From the NCBI GenBank assembly GCA_937951895.1, contig CALFER010000103.1, positions 10,947-74,946 of the forward strand: 64,000 nucleotides of DNA, in the 5' to 3' direction. Of the stretch, positions 1 through 7,901 are shown piece by piece (the stretch's first letter is position 1; the number at the start of each line of letters is the position of its first letter). The position numbers were made by a program, and so were the translations under genes. The DNA is from an uncultured bacterium (GTDB lineage Bacteria; CSSED10-310; CALFER01). Below the pieces are notes generated by a model. That model was given only the letters and a program-made list of their open reading frames with translations, made no database searches and had not been told where the DNA came from.

Positions 1-156
1 CATTCACATGTTCGAGCCGCTTTTCTCGGACCATCGCTCATGATCCCCTTCTCAGGAAAAAAACTGCTGCTCGGAACCTGGCAACAGGTTGTCCTGATCG
101 ATTTTGACGTGCAACCACGCCAGCGGCAATTGATCGTGCAGCTGATCGGAGAATGA
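1..156 (+). CDS. YjbQ/UPF0047 family protein, C-terminal fragment
   Basis: The frame is open from the first base and ends at TGA 154-156, so only the last 51 residues are in the window. The fragment starts HSHVRAAFLGPSLMIPFSG and continues with LLLGTWQQVVLIDFD, ending in a VQ..GE tail. These are the typical C-terminal features of the YjbQ/UPF0047 family, a small beta-rich trimeric protein whose E. coli member has weak thiamine-phosphate synthase activity; the true cellular role is unsettled. The stop overlaps the start of the next gene (ATGA), so the two are probably cotranscribed. Family assignment is firm; function is not. Confidence 0.8.
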   Translation, partial: HSHVRAAFLGPSLMIPFSGKKLLLGTWQQVVLIDFDVQPRQRQLIVQLIGE

Positions 157-569
157 GCATGACATCCGACGAGCCGAAGTATCAGATTTCCGTAATCGCT
201 CAGATGCTCGATGTGCATCCTCAGACTCTCAGAACCTACGAACGCATGGGGCTCGTGATCCCCCCGAGAAGTGCCGGAAACACGCGGCGTTTTTCCGATC
301 GAAACATCGAGGAAATCCGATCCATCCTGAATCTGACTCGTGAACTTGGTGTGAATCTGGCTGGAGTCGAGGTTGTTTTACGGATGAAACGGCAGATCTT
401 CGAGATGCAGCAGGACATCATCGATTTTATTCTCAGACTGCAAGCATGCACCTCGGATCTCCCTCCTGAATCCGTCGCGGTTGTCAACGAGGTCGTTTCC
501 AACTCGGATCTCGGTTGTATCCGCCAGGCCCTCGATCGGATCGATTCTCGTGGCGGCGCGACAACATGA
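153..569 (+). CDS. hspR: HspR-like MerR-family transcriptional repressor
   Basis: A 138-residue protein with an N-terminal MerR winged helix (about residues 10-75). The segment VHPQTLRTYERMGLVIPPR and the following GVNLAGVEVVLRM are very close to the HspR subgroup, which represses dnaK, clpB and related heat-shock genes by binding HAIR inverted repeats. The C-terminal half is a helical segment as expected for dimerisation. The start ATG overlaps the upstream stop by ATGA, and its own stop overlaps the sigma-factor start by ATGA, so it is translationally coupled on both sides. No HAIR element was recognised nearby. It could be a more general MerR regulator, but the HspR resemblance in recognition helix and wing is strong. 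Confidence 0.75.
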   Translation: MSMTSDEPKYQISVIAQMLDVHPQTLRTYERMGLVIPPRSAGNTRRFSDRNIEEIRSILNLTRELGVNLAGVEVVLRMKRQIFEMQQDIIDFILRLQACTSDLPPESVAVVNEVVSNSDLGCIRQALDRIDSRGGATT

Positions 570-1396
570 AATCAGAAGGATCGTCCCTGGGTAAATACCT
601 CAGTGAAATCAAAAAATTTCCAAAATTGCTGCGCGAAGATGAAACCGAACTCGCATATCGGATCAAAGCGGGGGATTCCGATGCGCTCCAGAGACTTGTC
701 GAAAGCAATCTGCAGTTCGTCGTTCTGATTTCCCGAAAATACATCAGCAGCGGGCTTCCGCTCCCGGATTTGATCAACGAGGGAACGATCGGGTTGATCG
801 AGGCTGCCAAACGGTTCGATCCCGAGCGGGGTGTCAAATTCATCACCTACGCGGTCTGGTGGATCCGTCAATCGATCCTCTATGCCATCGCCGAAAAATC
901 GGGCATCATTCGGCTCCCTCCGAAACAGGTTGCTCTCGTGTATCTGATCAAGAAGAAGATCCAGACACTGACTCAGAAGCTGGGGCGGGCACCGATGCTG
1001 GATGAGGTGGCTGACGAGATCAATTTGCCGGTGTCCGAAATCGAATCCCTGCTGACGATCACGCAATCCGTCCTTTCGCTGGATCCATCTCCCGAGGATG
1101 AAGACGAGAATGGGTATGCCATTTCGGTGGTCGATCAGAATGCCATCCCCGTCGATGACAAAGTGATGGAAGATTCCTTCGTCAATGAAGTCGAGCTTCT
1201 TCTGACGTGCCTGGATGATCGCGAAAAAGAGATCATGAAGCTGCACTACGGACTGGACGGAACGATGTTGACATTGCAGCAGATCGGTGATCGATTCGGG
1301 CTGACTCGCGAGCGAATTCGTCAGATTGAGCAGCGTGCCATAAAAAAACTCAAGCGCCTCGCTCTGAAAAACAACCTGCGTGATTTTCTCAAGTGA
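566..1396 (+). CDS. RNA polymerase sigma-70 family factor (RpoD/SigA-like, short form)
   Basis: The chosen start ATG at 566 overlaps the hspR stop (ATGA) and gives 276 residues beginning MKSEGSSLGKYLSEI. Region 1.2 is followed by region 2 (YISSGLPLPDLINEG, FDPERGVKFITYAVWWIRQ), region 3, and region 4.2 with the helix-turn-helix LTLQQIGDRFGLTRERIRQI. Region 1.1 is absent. It could be a short primary sigma or a group 2 alternative sigma of the RpoS/RpoH type; the sequence alone does not decide. Tight coupling to an HspR-type repressor points to a stress role. It directs core RNA polymerase to promoters in the cytoplasm. Confidence 0.9.
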   Translation: MKSEGSSLGKYLSEIKKFPKLLREDETELAYRIKAGDSDALQRLVESNLQFVVLISRKYISSGLPLPDLINEGTIGLIEAAKRFDPERGVKFITYAVWWIRQSILYAIAEKSGIIRLPPKQVALVYLIKKKIQTLTQKLGRAPMLDEVADEINLPVSEIESLLTITQSVLSLDPSPEDEDENGYAISVVDQNAIPVDDKVMEDSFVNEVELLLTCLDDREKEIMKLHYGLDGTMLTLQQIGDRFGLTRERIRQIEQRAIKKLKRLALKNNLRDFLK

Positions 1397-1422
1397 ACTG
1401 CCTGTCAGGGAAAGGATGGATC

Positions 1423-2322
1423 ATGACGGTTCTTGTTGTTGGATCGATCGCTCTGGACTCGGTTCGAACGCCTCATGGTGAGTGCACGGAGATGCTGGGA
1501 GGGTCAGCGACGTATTTTTCACTGGCAGCTGCACATTTGTCTCCGGTCAATGTGGTCGCTGTCCTCGGTGATGATTTTCCAGACGAGTACCGCAAAAGTC
1601 TCGCCTCCCGAAACATCAACCTCGATGGTCTTCAGACCGCCCGAGGCAGGACATTCCGGTGGGCGGGAACCTATTCAGGATCGATGAATGAAGCCAGCAC
1701 GTTGAAAACCGATCTGAATGTGTTCGAGGGGTTCGATCCGATGCTTCCGGATCATTATCGCACGACTCCCTGGGTGTTTCTCGGCAACATCGACCCTGGA
1801 TTACAGCGTAAAGTCATGTCGCAGATGCAAGGTCATCGCATGATCGCTCTCGATACCATGAATTTCTGGATAACCGGACACCGGGCGTCTCTGATGGAGA
1901 CATTGAAATCCGTTGATCTGGCGATCATCAACGAGGCGGAATTGAAGATGCTGACGGGAGAACACGGCATTCCGAAGGCAGCCGCGGCGATGACCCGGCT
2001 GGGGCCTCGAACGATCGTGATCAAACGCGGCGAGTATGGATGTCTCCTTTTTCATGAGGCAGCATGGTTCTGCGTCCCGGCATATCCGGAACCGAATGTC
2101 GTGGATCCGACCGGAGCCGGGGATAGTTTCGCAGGAGGTTTCATGGGAGCGCTGGCGCAATCGGGATCGGCTGATTTTTCGAGTCTGAAGCGAGCGGCGG
2201 TCATGGGATCGGTCATGGCGTCATACAACATCACCTCGTTCGGTCCATGGCGACTTGCGGAGTTGCTGCCTGCGGATATCGAGCGACGATTCACCGACTT
2301 CCGGAATCTCGTCGCCCTTTAA
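1423..2322 (+). CDS. PfkB-family carbohydrate/nucleoside kinase
   Basis: The start ATG at 1423 is preceded by AAAGGATGG; the product has 299 residues and begins MTVLVVGSIALDSVRTP. The N-terminal motif GGSATYFSLAAAHL is the PfkB substrate-binding signature and VVDPTGAGDSFAGGF near the C terminus is the second PfkB signature with the catalytic Asp. The family phosphorylates sugars, nucleosides or similar small molecules; the substrate cannot be told here. It lies 26 bases behind the sigma gene on the same strand and its end overlaps the convergent lon end by four bases. Confidence 0.85.
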   Translation: MTVLVVGSIALDSVRTPHGECTEMLGGSATYFSLAAAHLSPVNVVAVLGDDFPDEYRKSLASRNINLDGLQTARGRTFRWAGTYSGSMNEASTLKTDLNVFEGFDPMLPDHYRTTPWVFLGNIDPGLQRKVMSQMQGHRMIALDTMNFWITGHRASLMETLKSVDLAIINEAELKMLTGEHGIPKAAAAMTRLGPRTIVIKRGEYGCLLFHEAAWFCVPAYPEPNVVDPTGAGDSFAGGFMGALAQSGSADFSSLKRAAVMGSVMASYNITSFGPWRLAELLPADIERRFTDFRNLVAL

Positions 2323-4742
2323 GTCGTTGCAGAATCCCCCGGGGATTCCAGCGCGTGCTTCAGGACTTCCTCGATACGGGAAGCAAAGATAAAGCGAACC
2401 GTCTTCCTGACGTACTCCGGGATTTCCTCAAGATCCTTTTCGTTTCTTTTCGGAAGAATCACACATCGAATACCCGAACGATATGCCGCGAGGATCTTCT
2501 CTTTGATGCCTCCAACCGGCAACACGTTGCCCCGCAGAGTGATCTCGCCTGTCATCGCCAGCCGATCCAGCACCTTGCGCCGTGTGAGCAGCGACACGAG
2601 AGCTGTGACGATGGTCACGCCCGCCGAGGGGCCGTCCTTGGGTACTGCACCTTCGGGAACGTGAATATGCAGATCGGCGGATTCATAGAATTCCGGAGCA
2701 ATCCCATATTTGGAGGCGATGGAACGAACGAATGAGAGAGCTGCCTGGGCGGACTCTTTCATGACATCACCCAGTTGTCCGGTCAGCGCGAGTGTCTTTT
2801 TGCCCGTCATGATACTGGCTTCGATGAAAAGAATGTCGCCCCCGGTGGGCGTGTAAGCGAGACCGATTGCGATGCCGGGTTCGCGGGTTCTCGCTTCGAT
2901 TTCGGAAAAGAACTTGATGGGTCCGAGGAATTTCCGGAGGACAGCGGGAGTGATCGTGGATGGCTCTTTTCGCCCCTCGACGATCTCTCGCGCCGTTGCC
3001 CGGCAGATCGAGGATATCTCGCGTTCAAGGTTCCTGACACCGGCTTCCCGGGTATACTCCTGAACGATCCGTCGGATGGCTGTATCAGTGAAACGAAGCA
3101 TCTTTCTGGATAGTCCGTGCTCCTCGAGTTGCTTCGGAAGCAGATGAGTCCGTGCGATCTGCAGCTTTTCTTCGATGGTATAACCCGAAAGATGCAGCAC
3201 TTCCATGCGGTCCCGCAGGGCGGGGGGAATGGTCTCGAGTATATTGGCGGTCGTAATGAACATGACCTTGGAGAGGTCGAAGTTCAGATCGAGATAATGA
3301 TCTGAGAACGAATAGTTCTGCTCCGGGTCGAGAACCTCGAGTAACGCCGACGCGGGATCGCCCCGGAAATCCATCCCGATCTTGTCGACCTCATCGAGCA
3401 TGAACACCGGGTTGTTCGATCCGGCTTTTCGCAATCCCTGAATGATTCTTCCCGGGAGGGCACCGATGTAAGTTCTTCGGTGTCCGCGAATTTCCGCTTC
3501 ATCACGAACTCCTCCAACCGAGATCCGGATAAACTTGCGGTTCATCGCTCGCGCAATGGATTTCCCGAGCGATGTTTTTCCGGTTCCGGGTGGTCCGACG
3601 AAGCAGAGAATGGGGCCTTTCATATCGGGCTTGAGATGACGTACCGCAATGTATTCGACGATTCGCTTTTTTACTTTTTCGAGACCGAAGTGATCTTCGT
3701 CGAGAATTTTCTGAACGATTCGTGTGTCGAGATTGTCTTCGGAGGCGGTTGCCCAGGGCAGATCGACAATCCAGTCGAGATAGGTTCTCGAGACGGTGTA
3801 TTCGGCTGCCGCCGGGGGCATACGTTTCAACCGGTCGAGTTCTTTCATGGCCGTCTCATGGGCTTCCTTGGGCAGATTCGCCTTCTCGATTTTCGAAACT
3901 AATTCCTCGATTTCCGTCGTGCGATCGTCGGCTTCTCCCAACTCCTTCTGCAACGCCTTCATCTGCTGTCGCAGGAAATACTCCCGCTGTGCCTTCTCCA
4001 TCTCATCCTTGATCTGCGTCTGGATCTTGTTGCCCAGTTCAAGGATTTCATGTTCGCGGTTCAGCAGGACATGGATACGTTCGAGTCTCTTCACAACATC
4101 GGTGATCTCGAGAATCTCCTGACGTTCTTCAAGACTCAGATTGAGGCTCGACGCAATGATATCAGCCAGTTTCCCCGGTTCAGTGATGTTCTGGATAATC
4201 AGATTGAGTTCTTTGGGAATGTTCGGTGAGTTCGAAATGATGTTTTTGAACATGATCCGGATGTTCCGCATGAGAGCATCGGCGCGGATGTCGGGATTGA
4301 ACTGGTCGTTCACGACTTCGATTCGGGCGCGGAAAAACGGGGATGTTTCGAGATACTCACGGATTCGGATTCTGGACATTCCTTCAATCATGATGCGAAC
4401 TGAATCATCGGGCATTCGAATCATTTTTATAATCTGAGCGGCAATACCGACCGAGAAGATCGCATCGATCGCAGGATCTTCGTCTTCGGGATTCTTCTGT
4501 GCGACAAGACCGATCAGACGATCCCCCTCCAGAACTTTGTTGATCATGTGGATCGATTTTTCGCGAGCGATGAGCAGGGGGATGACCATGGTGGGATACA
4601 CCACCGTTCCTCGTAACGGAAGAATCGGCAGTTCATCCGGTATTCCCGGCTTCTCCTTGTTCTCGAGTATATCAGACCCTAACAGGTCTTTCTCGGGATT
4701 GCGTTCCTGCCTCGTTGTCCTTTTTCCTCGTTTTTCTGCCAT
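2319..4742 (-). CDS. lon: ATP-dependent protease Lon (LonA type)
   Basis: About 807 residues, normal length for LonA. The order is: charged N-terminal tail, LON substrate-binding domain (LPILPLRGTVVYPTMVIPL), coiled helical region, AAA+ module with Walker A GPPGTGKTS and Walker B FMLDEVDKIG, and the C-terminal protease with the Ser in DGPSAG (around residue 706) and Lys in GGIKEKILAA (around 748). I placed the start at the second ATG (4742), where AGGA sits about eight bases upstream; the ATG at 4751 abuts AGG directly and is less likely. It degrades misfolded and regulatory proteins in the cytoplasm. It faces the hspR-sigma-pfkB genes, and may belong to the same stress regulon. Confidence 0.97.
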   Translation of the reverse strand: MAEKRGKRTTRQERNPEKDLLGSDILENKEKPGIPDELPILPLRGTVVYPTMVIPLLIAREKSIHMINKVLEGDRLIGLVAQKNPEDEDPAIDAIFSVGIAAQIIKMIRMPDDSVRIMIEGMSRIRIREYLETSPFFRARIEVVNDQFNPDIRADALMRNIRIMFKNIISNSPNIPKELNLIIQNITEPGKLADIIASSLNLSLEERQEILEITDVVKRLERIHVLLNREHEILELGNKIQTQIKDEMEKAQREYFLRQQMKALQKELGEADDRTTEIEELVSKIEKANLPKEAHETAMKELDRLKRMPPAAAEYTVSRTYLDWIVDLPWATASEDNLDTRIVQKILDEDHFGLEKVKKRIVEYIAVRHLKPDMKGPILCFVGPPGTGKTSLGKSIARAMNRKFIRISVGGVRDEAEIRGHRRTYIGALPGRIIQGLRKAGSNNPVFMLDEVDKIGMDFRGDPASALLEVLDPEQNYSFSDHYLDLNFDLSKVMFITTANILETIPPALRDRMEVLHLSGYTIEEKLQIARTHLLPKQLEEHGLSRKMLRFTDTAIRRIVQEYTREAGVRNLEREISSICRATAREIVEGRKEPSTITPAVLRKFLGPIKFFSEIEARTREPGIAIGLAYTPTGGDILFIEASIMTGKKTLALTGQLGDVMKESAQAALSFVRSIASKYGIAPEFYESADLHIHVPEGAVPKDGPSAGVTIVTALVSLLTRRKVLDRLAMTGEITLRGNVLPVGGIKEKILAAYRSGIRCVILPKRNEKDLEEIPEYVRKTVRFIFASRIEEVLKHALESPGDSATT

Positions 4743-4781
4743 TTTTTCCATCCTGTTCCGGGGAATGTTCAGCCCGTAATA

Positions 4782-4808
4782 ATTATCGAAAGATTCTCAT
4801 GTTGGCAA
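4782..4808 (-). promoter_or_regulatory. candidate promoter of lon
   Basis: On the minus strand a TTGCCA -35-like hexamer (4803-4808) is followed, after a short 15-base spacer, by GATAAT (4782-4787). It sits about 40 bases before the lon start. The -10 is good and the spacing is below optimum. No HspR-type inverted repeat was recognised. Confidence 0.4.
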
Positions 4809-4851
4809 ACGTGAAAAATGACTCGCGCATAAACATGCACGGGAGATGGGT

Positions 4852-4880
4852 TTGACCTGGAGATGGTGAGATGATAAAAA
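4852..4880 (+). promoter_or_regulatory. candidate sigma-70 promoter of tmk
   Basis: TTGACC at 4852-4857 (five of six bases of the -35 consensus), 17-base spacer, then TAAAAA at 4875-4880. It lies 34 bases upstream of the tmk start in the divergent lon/tmk intergenic region. Confidence 0.5.
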
Positions 4881-4913
4881 TAGCGGTTCGGGTTCGCGAC
4901 CGATGGAGAATCT

Positions 4914-5588
4914 ATGCAGCACGGGATACTGGTGACATTTGAAGGGATCGAGGGTTGCGGTAAGTCAACGCAGGCCAGATTGCTCGAGGACTTCCTGCGC
5001 ACGCGCGGGTACCCGGTCATGTTGACCCGGGAACCGGGTCATGGTGAATTCGGTCAATCGATCCGATCCATACTGGTGGGAGGTGCCGCCGAGAAGATCG
5101 ATGCGTTGACGGAACTGTTCCTGCTCGAAGCAGACCGCACCCATCACGTCAACCGATTCATCCGACCCGCTCTGGATCAGGGCGAGGTCGTGATCTGCGA
5201 TCGATTCTCAGACTCGTCTCTCGCCTACCAGGGTTATGGCAGAGGCATCGCCGTGGATTTTGTGAATCGCCTCAACAATGCTGCCACATCGAACCTGGCA
5301 CCCGACCTGACCATCATCCTCGATCTCGATACCCACTTCAGCCTGGAACGCTCACAGACGCGGCTGCGCCAGCAGGATCTTTTCGACAAGGAGGGGCGGT
5401 TCGAGCGGGAGGGAATGAGTTTTCATCAGAGAGTGCGCGAAGGGTATCTCAAAATCGCGCATGGGGAACCTCAACGATGCCACGTGTTTGACGGGACTCT
5501 CGATATCGATGCCCTTTCACAGCAGATCTCCCGTCTCGTGCTGACACGCCTGGCTCAGTTTTTCCAGATCAAGGATATTACCGGCTGA
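4914..5588 (+). CDS. tmk: thymidylate kinase
   Basis: A 224-residue dTMP kinase, the step that makes dTDP for DNA synthesis. The P-loop FEGIEGCGKST is at residues 8-18, followed by the LTREPGHGE segment (DR[YF]/REP region), the VICDRFSDSSLAYQGYGRG motif that binds dTMP, and the LID with R/Q-rich helices. GGAGA precedes the ATG. It is followed after two bases by ricT, the same tmk...ricT neighbourhood seen in Bacillus but without holB between them. Confidence 0.96.
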   Translation: MQHGILVTFEGIEGCGKSTQARLLEDFLRTRGYPVMLTREPGHGEFGQSIRSILVGGAAEKIDALTELFLLEADRTHHVNRFIRPALDQGEVVICDRFSDSSLAYQGYGRGIAVDFVNRLNNAATSNLAPDLTIILDLDTHFSLERSQTRLRQQDLFDKEGRFEREGMSFHQRVREGYLKIAHGEPQRCHVFDGTLDIDALSQQISRLVLTRLAQFFQIKDITG

Positions 5589-5590
5589 AT

Positions 5591-6523
5591 ATGATTGAAG
5601 TGATTGAATTGTTTGTTCGAGGCAACTCTTTTCCGAGTCGGTATGCGACTCAGAAGATCCCGCTCAGGGCAGGAGATTGCTGCCTGGTCGAAAGTCCGAT
5701 CGGGATACAGATTGCCCGAGTCAAAGGCCCGGCGCGCTTCCACAAGGACAGATTTATCCATGAAAAACTTCCGAAGGTTTTGCGTAAAGCTTCGGAAGAT
5801 GATCTCAATCACCTCCAACTTCTGGAAAAACTGGAGCAGGAGGCTTTCGATTATTGTGCTCAGCGAATCGCGTCGCGAGGATTGGCGATGAAGCTGATTC
5901 GTGTCGTGTTTGCATTCGATCAATCGAAAGGCCTCTTCATGTTCACCTCGGAAACCCGCGTCGATTTCAGGGAACTGGTTCGAGACCTTGCACATCAATA
6001 TAAAAACCGAATCGAGATGAAGCAGGTGGGAGTCCGCGATGAAGCGCGAATCCTGGGCGGAATCGGAAACTGCGGTTGTGCATTGTGCTGCACGACTTTT
6101 CTCAGAGATTTCCAGCCTGTTTCGATCAAGATGGCGAAGGATCAGGGATTGAGTCTGATTCCATCGAAAATTTCGGGTGTCTGTGGACGTCTGATGTGCT
6201 GCCTCCAGTATGAACACGCGCACTATGCCGAGCAGATCAAGCAGTTGCCGCGCGTCGGAAAGCGCGTGAAAACTCCGAAAGGAGAGGGCCGGGTCAGACA
6301 ACTGAACATCCTGAAGGGGAAAGTGCTGGTCGAGTTGGCGAATGAAGAGCTGGAAGAGTTCAATGGCGATGAGATCCAGAGGATTTTACGTCCGGATCAG
6401 CAAATCGAAGAGACAGCGGCTGCAGCACCCGACGACGGACTCACTGATGGCCCTCCCGAAGTCGATGCGATGCTCCCGGTCATCCCTCCTGAAGACCCCA
6501 CCGAACCCCTCCCATTGGATTGA
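5591..6523 (+). CDS. ricT: PSP1-domain protein, RicT (YaaT)-like
   Basis: A 310-residue PSP1 domain protein. After the N-terminal beta region it has the cysteine-rich block GNCGCALCCTTF (residues 159-170) and GVCGRLMCCLQYEH about 30 residues later; these cysteines bind Fe-S clusters in the Bacillus RicA/F/T complex, which stimulates RNase Y mRNA maturation. The C terminus is an acidic, Pro-rich tail. It is coupled to tmk. RNase Y is encoded later in the window (rny), so a functional partner is present. Assignment to family is firm; the RNase Y link is from known family biology. Confidence 0.88.
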   Translation: MIEVIELFVRGNSFPSRYATQKIPLRAGDCCLVESPIGIQIARVKGPARFHKDRFIHEKLPKVLRKASEDDLNHLQLLEKLEQEAFDYCAQRIASRGLAMKLIRVVFAFDQSKGLFMFTSETRVDFRELVRDLAHQYKNRIEMKQVGVRDEARILGGIGNCGCALCCTTFLRDFQPVSIKMAKDQGLSLIPSKISGVCGRLMCCLQYEHAHYAEQIKQLPRVGKRVKTPKGEGRVRQLNILKGKVLVELANEELEEFNGDEIQRILRPDQQIEETAAAAPDDGLTDGPPEVDAMLPVIPPEDPTEPLPLD

Positions 6524-6536
6524 CCTCCGGCGCCGG

Positions 6537-7901
6537 TCAACGTTTTCCGAATATCCGGATCAGTTGTTCCAGAATCCTTTCCGCGTGCATGCTCCGTGAC
6601 GCCTTGATCAGGACTGTATCCCCCTCCCTCAGCACTGTCGCCACGGCCTCGGAAGTCGCTTCTCCGGTTTCGAAATGAAATGCGACGGATCCGTTCGTGA
6701 GAGCTTCCTCCCAGGCCAGTTTCATCCGTTCACCAAAGAAAAAACCGATATCGACAGGGAGTTCAGCCATCAAACGACCAACCGCACGATGCTCGGCATC
6801 GGAAATGTCGCCGAGTTCCAGCATGTCTCCCAGGACTGCGACAGTCCGACCATTACCGGCAATCTCACGCAACATCGTCAGATTACTTCGAACCGATGCT
6901 GGAGCGGCATTGTAACAGTCATCGATGATCGTCATCCGGTTGAGCTGGAATACCCGGCAGCGATGAGGTGAAAACCGGGCCTCGCTGAGCCCCCGCCGGA
7001 TTTCGTCCGCCGAACACCCGATCTGATGCGCGACGCACAATGCCGCGACGGCATTGAGAACATTATGTCGCCCGGGAAGAGGCATTTCGTAGAATCCGGC
7101 AAGTTCGACCGGCTGAGTCATCTCGAAAACCGATCGCAGGGCATCCTGTCTCACGATGGTGGCTCTGAAGTCTCCACCCTCAATTCCATACGTGACAGCA
7201 GAGTATCTCGATCGAACAGATTCAAGCCCGGGATCATCCGCGTTGAGGATCCGGATGCCTCCCTGCTTCACATGATCCAGCAGACGGGACTTTTCCCATG
7301 CCACAGTCTCGACTGTTTTCAGAAATTCGGTGTGAGTTGAAGCCGCGCAGGTAATCAGTGCGATATCCGGTTGGAGAACCGGCGCCAGCAGGTCCATTTC
7401 ACCCGGTTTGGAAATCCCGATTTCGATCACACCGGCCTCATGATGGTTCCGCAAGCGGAAAATCGTCATCGGAACCCCGATCAGGCCATTGTTGTTCTCA
7501 TGGGTCTGAAGCACATTATAGCGCGTTCTGAGAATGGATCCGATCAGATCCTTTGTGGTCGTTTTCCCGTGGCTGCCGGTTATTCCCACAATCGGAGCCG
7601 AAAACTGTCTGCGGTAGTGTCCCGCGAGCAACTGGTAGGCTCGAAGCGGATCGTCCACATGGATCGTTCTATCGGAAGCAAAACGGTCCTGGCGTCGGAC
7701 GACTGCTGCCGCTGCGCCGCGTTCCAGACAGGTCTGAACGAAATCATGTCCGTCGAAATTATCGCCTGTCAGTGCAAAAAAAAGCTCCATCGGCTGGATT
7801 CGTCTGCTGTCAGTACATACTCCGCAGAATTCCTCCCCGCAATTCCCGTGCAGGCGCCCTTCCATGATCTCGGCTGCGAGTGACATTTTTATCGGCTTCA
7901 T
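6537..7901 (-). CDS. murF: UDP-N-acetylmuramoyl-tripeptide--D-alanyl-D-alanine ligase
   Basis: A 454-residue Mur ligase, adding D-Ala-D-Ala to the UDP-MurNAc-tripeptide in the cytoplasm. The N-terminal domain carries TDSRRIQPMELFFALTGDNFDG, the ATP site is GITGSHGKTTTKDL, followed by the HENNNGLIGVPMTI motif and the NADDP segment in the central domain. I chose the start at 7901 because GGGGAG lies just upstream and this overlaps the stop of the upstream gene by ATGA. The reading frame stays open further upstream but that region belongs to the neighbouring gene. No other mur genes are adjacent. Confidence 0.95.
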   Translation of the reverse strand: MKPIKMSLAAEIMEGRLHGNCGEEFCGVCTDSRRIQPMELFFALTGDNFDGHDFVQTCLERGAAAAVVRRQDRFASDRTIHVDDPLRAYQLLAGHYRRQFSAPIVGITGSHGKTTTKDLIGSILRTRYNVLQTHENNNGLIGVPMTIFRLRNHHEAGVIEIGISKPGEMDLLAPVLQPDIALITCAASTHTEFLKTVETVAWEKSRLLDHVKQGGIRILNADDPGLESVRSRYSAVTYGIEGGDFRATIVRQDALRSVFEMTQPVELAGFYEMPLPGRHNVLNAVAALCVAHQIGCSADEIRRGLSEARFSPHRCRVFQLNRMTIIDDCYNAAPASVRSNLTMLREIAGNGRTVAVLGDMLELGDISDAEHRAVGRLMAELPVDIGFFFGERMKLAWEEALTNGSVAFHFETGEATSEAVATVLREGDTVLIKASRSMHAERILEQLIRIFGKR

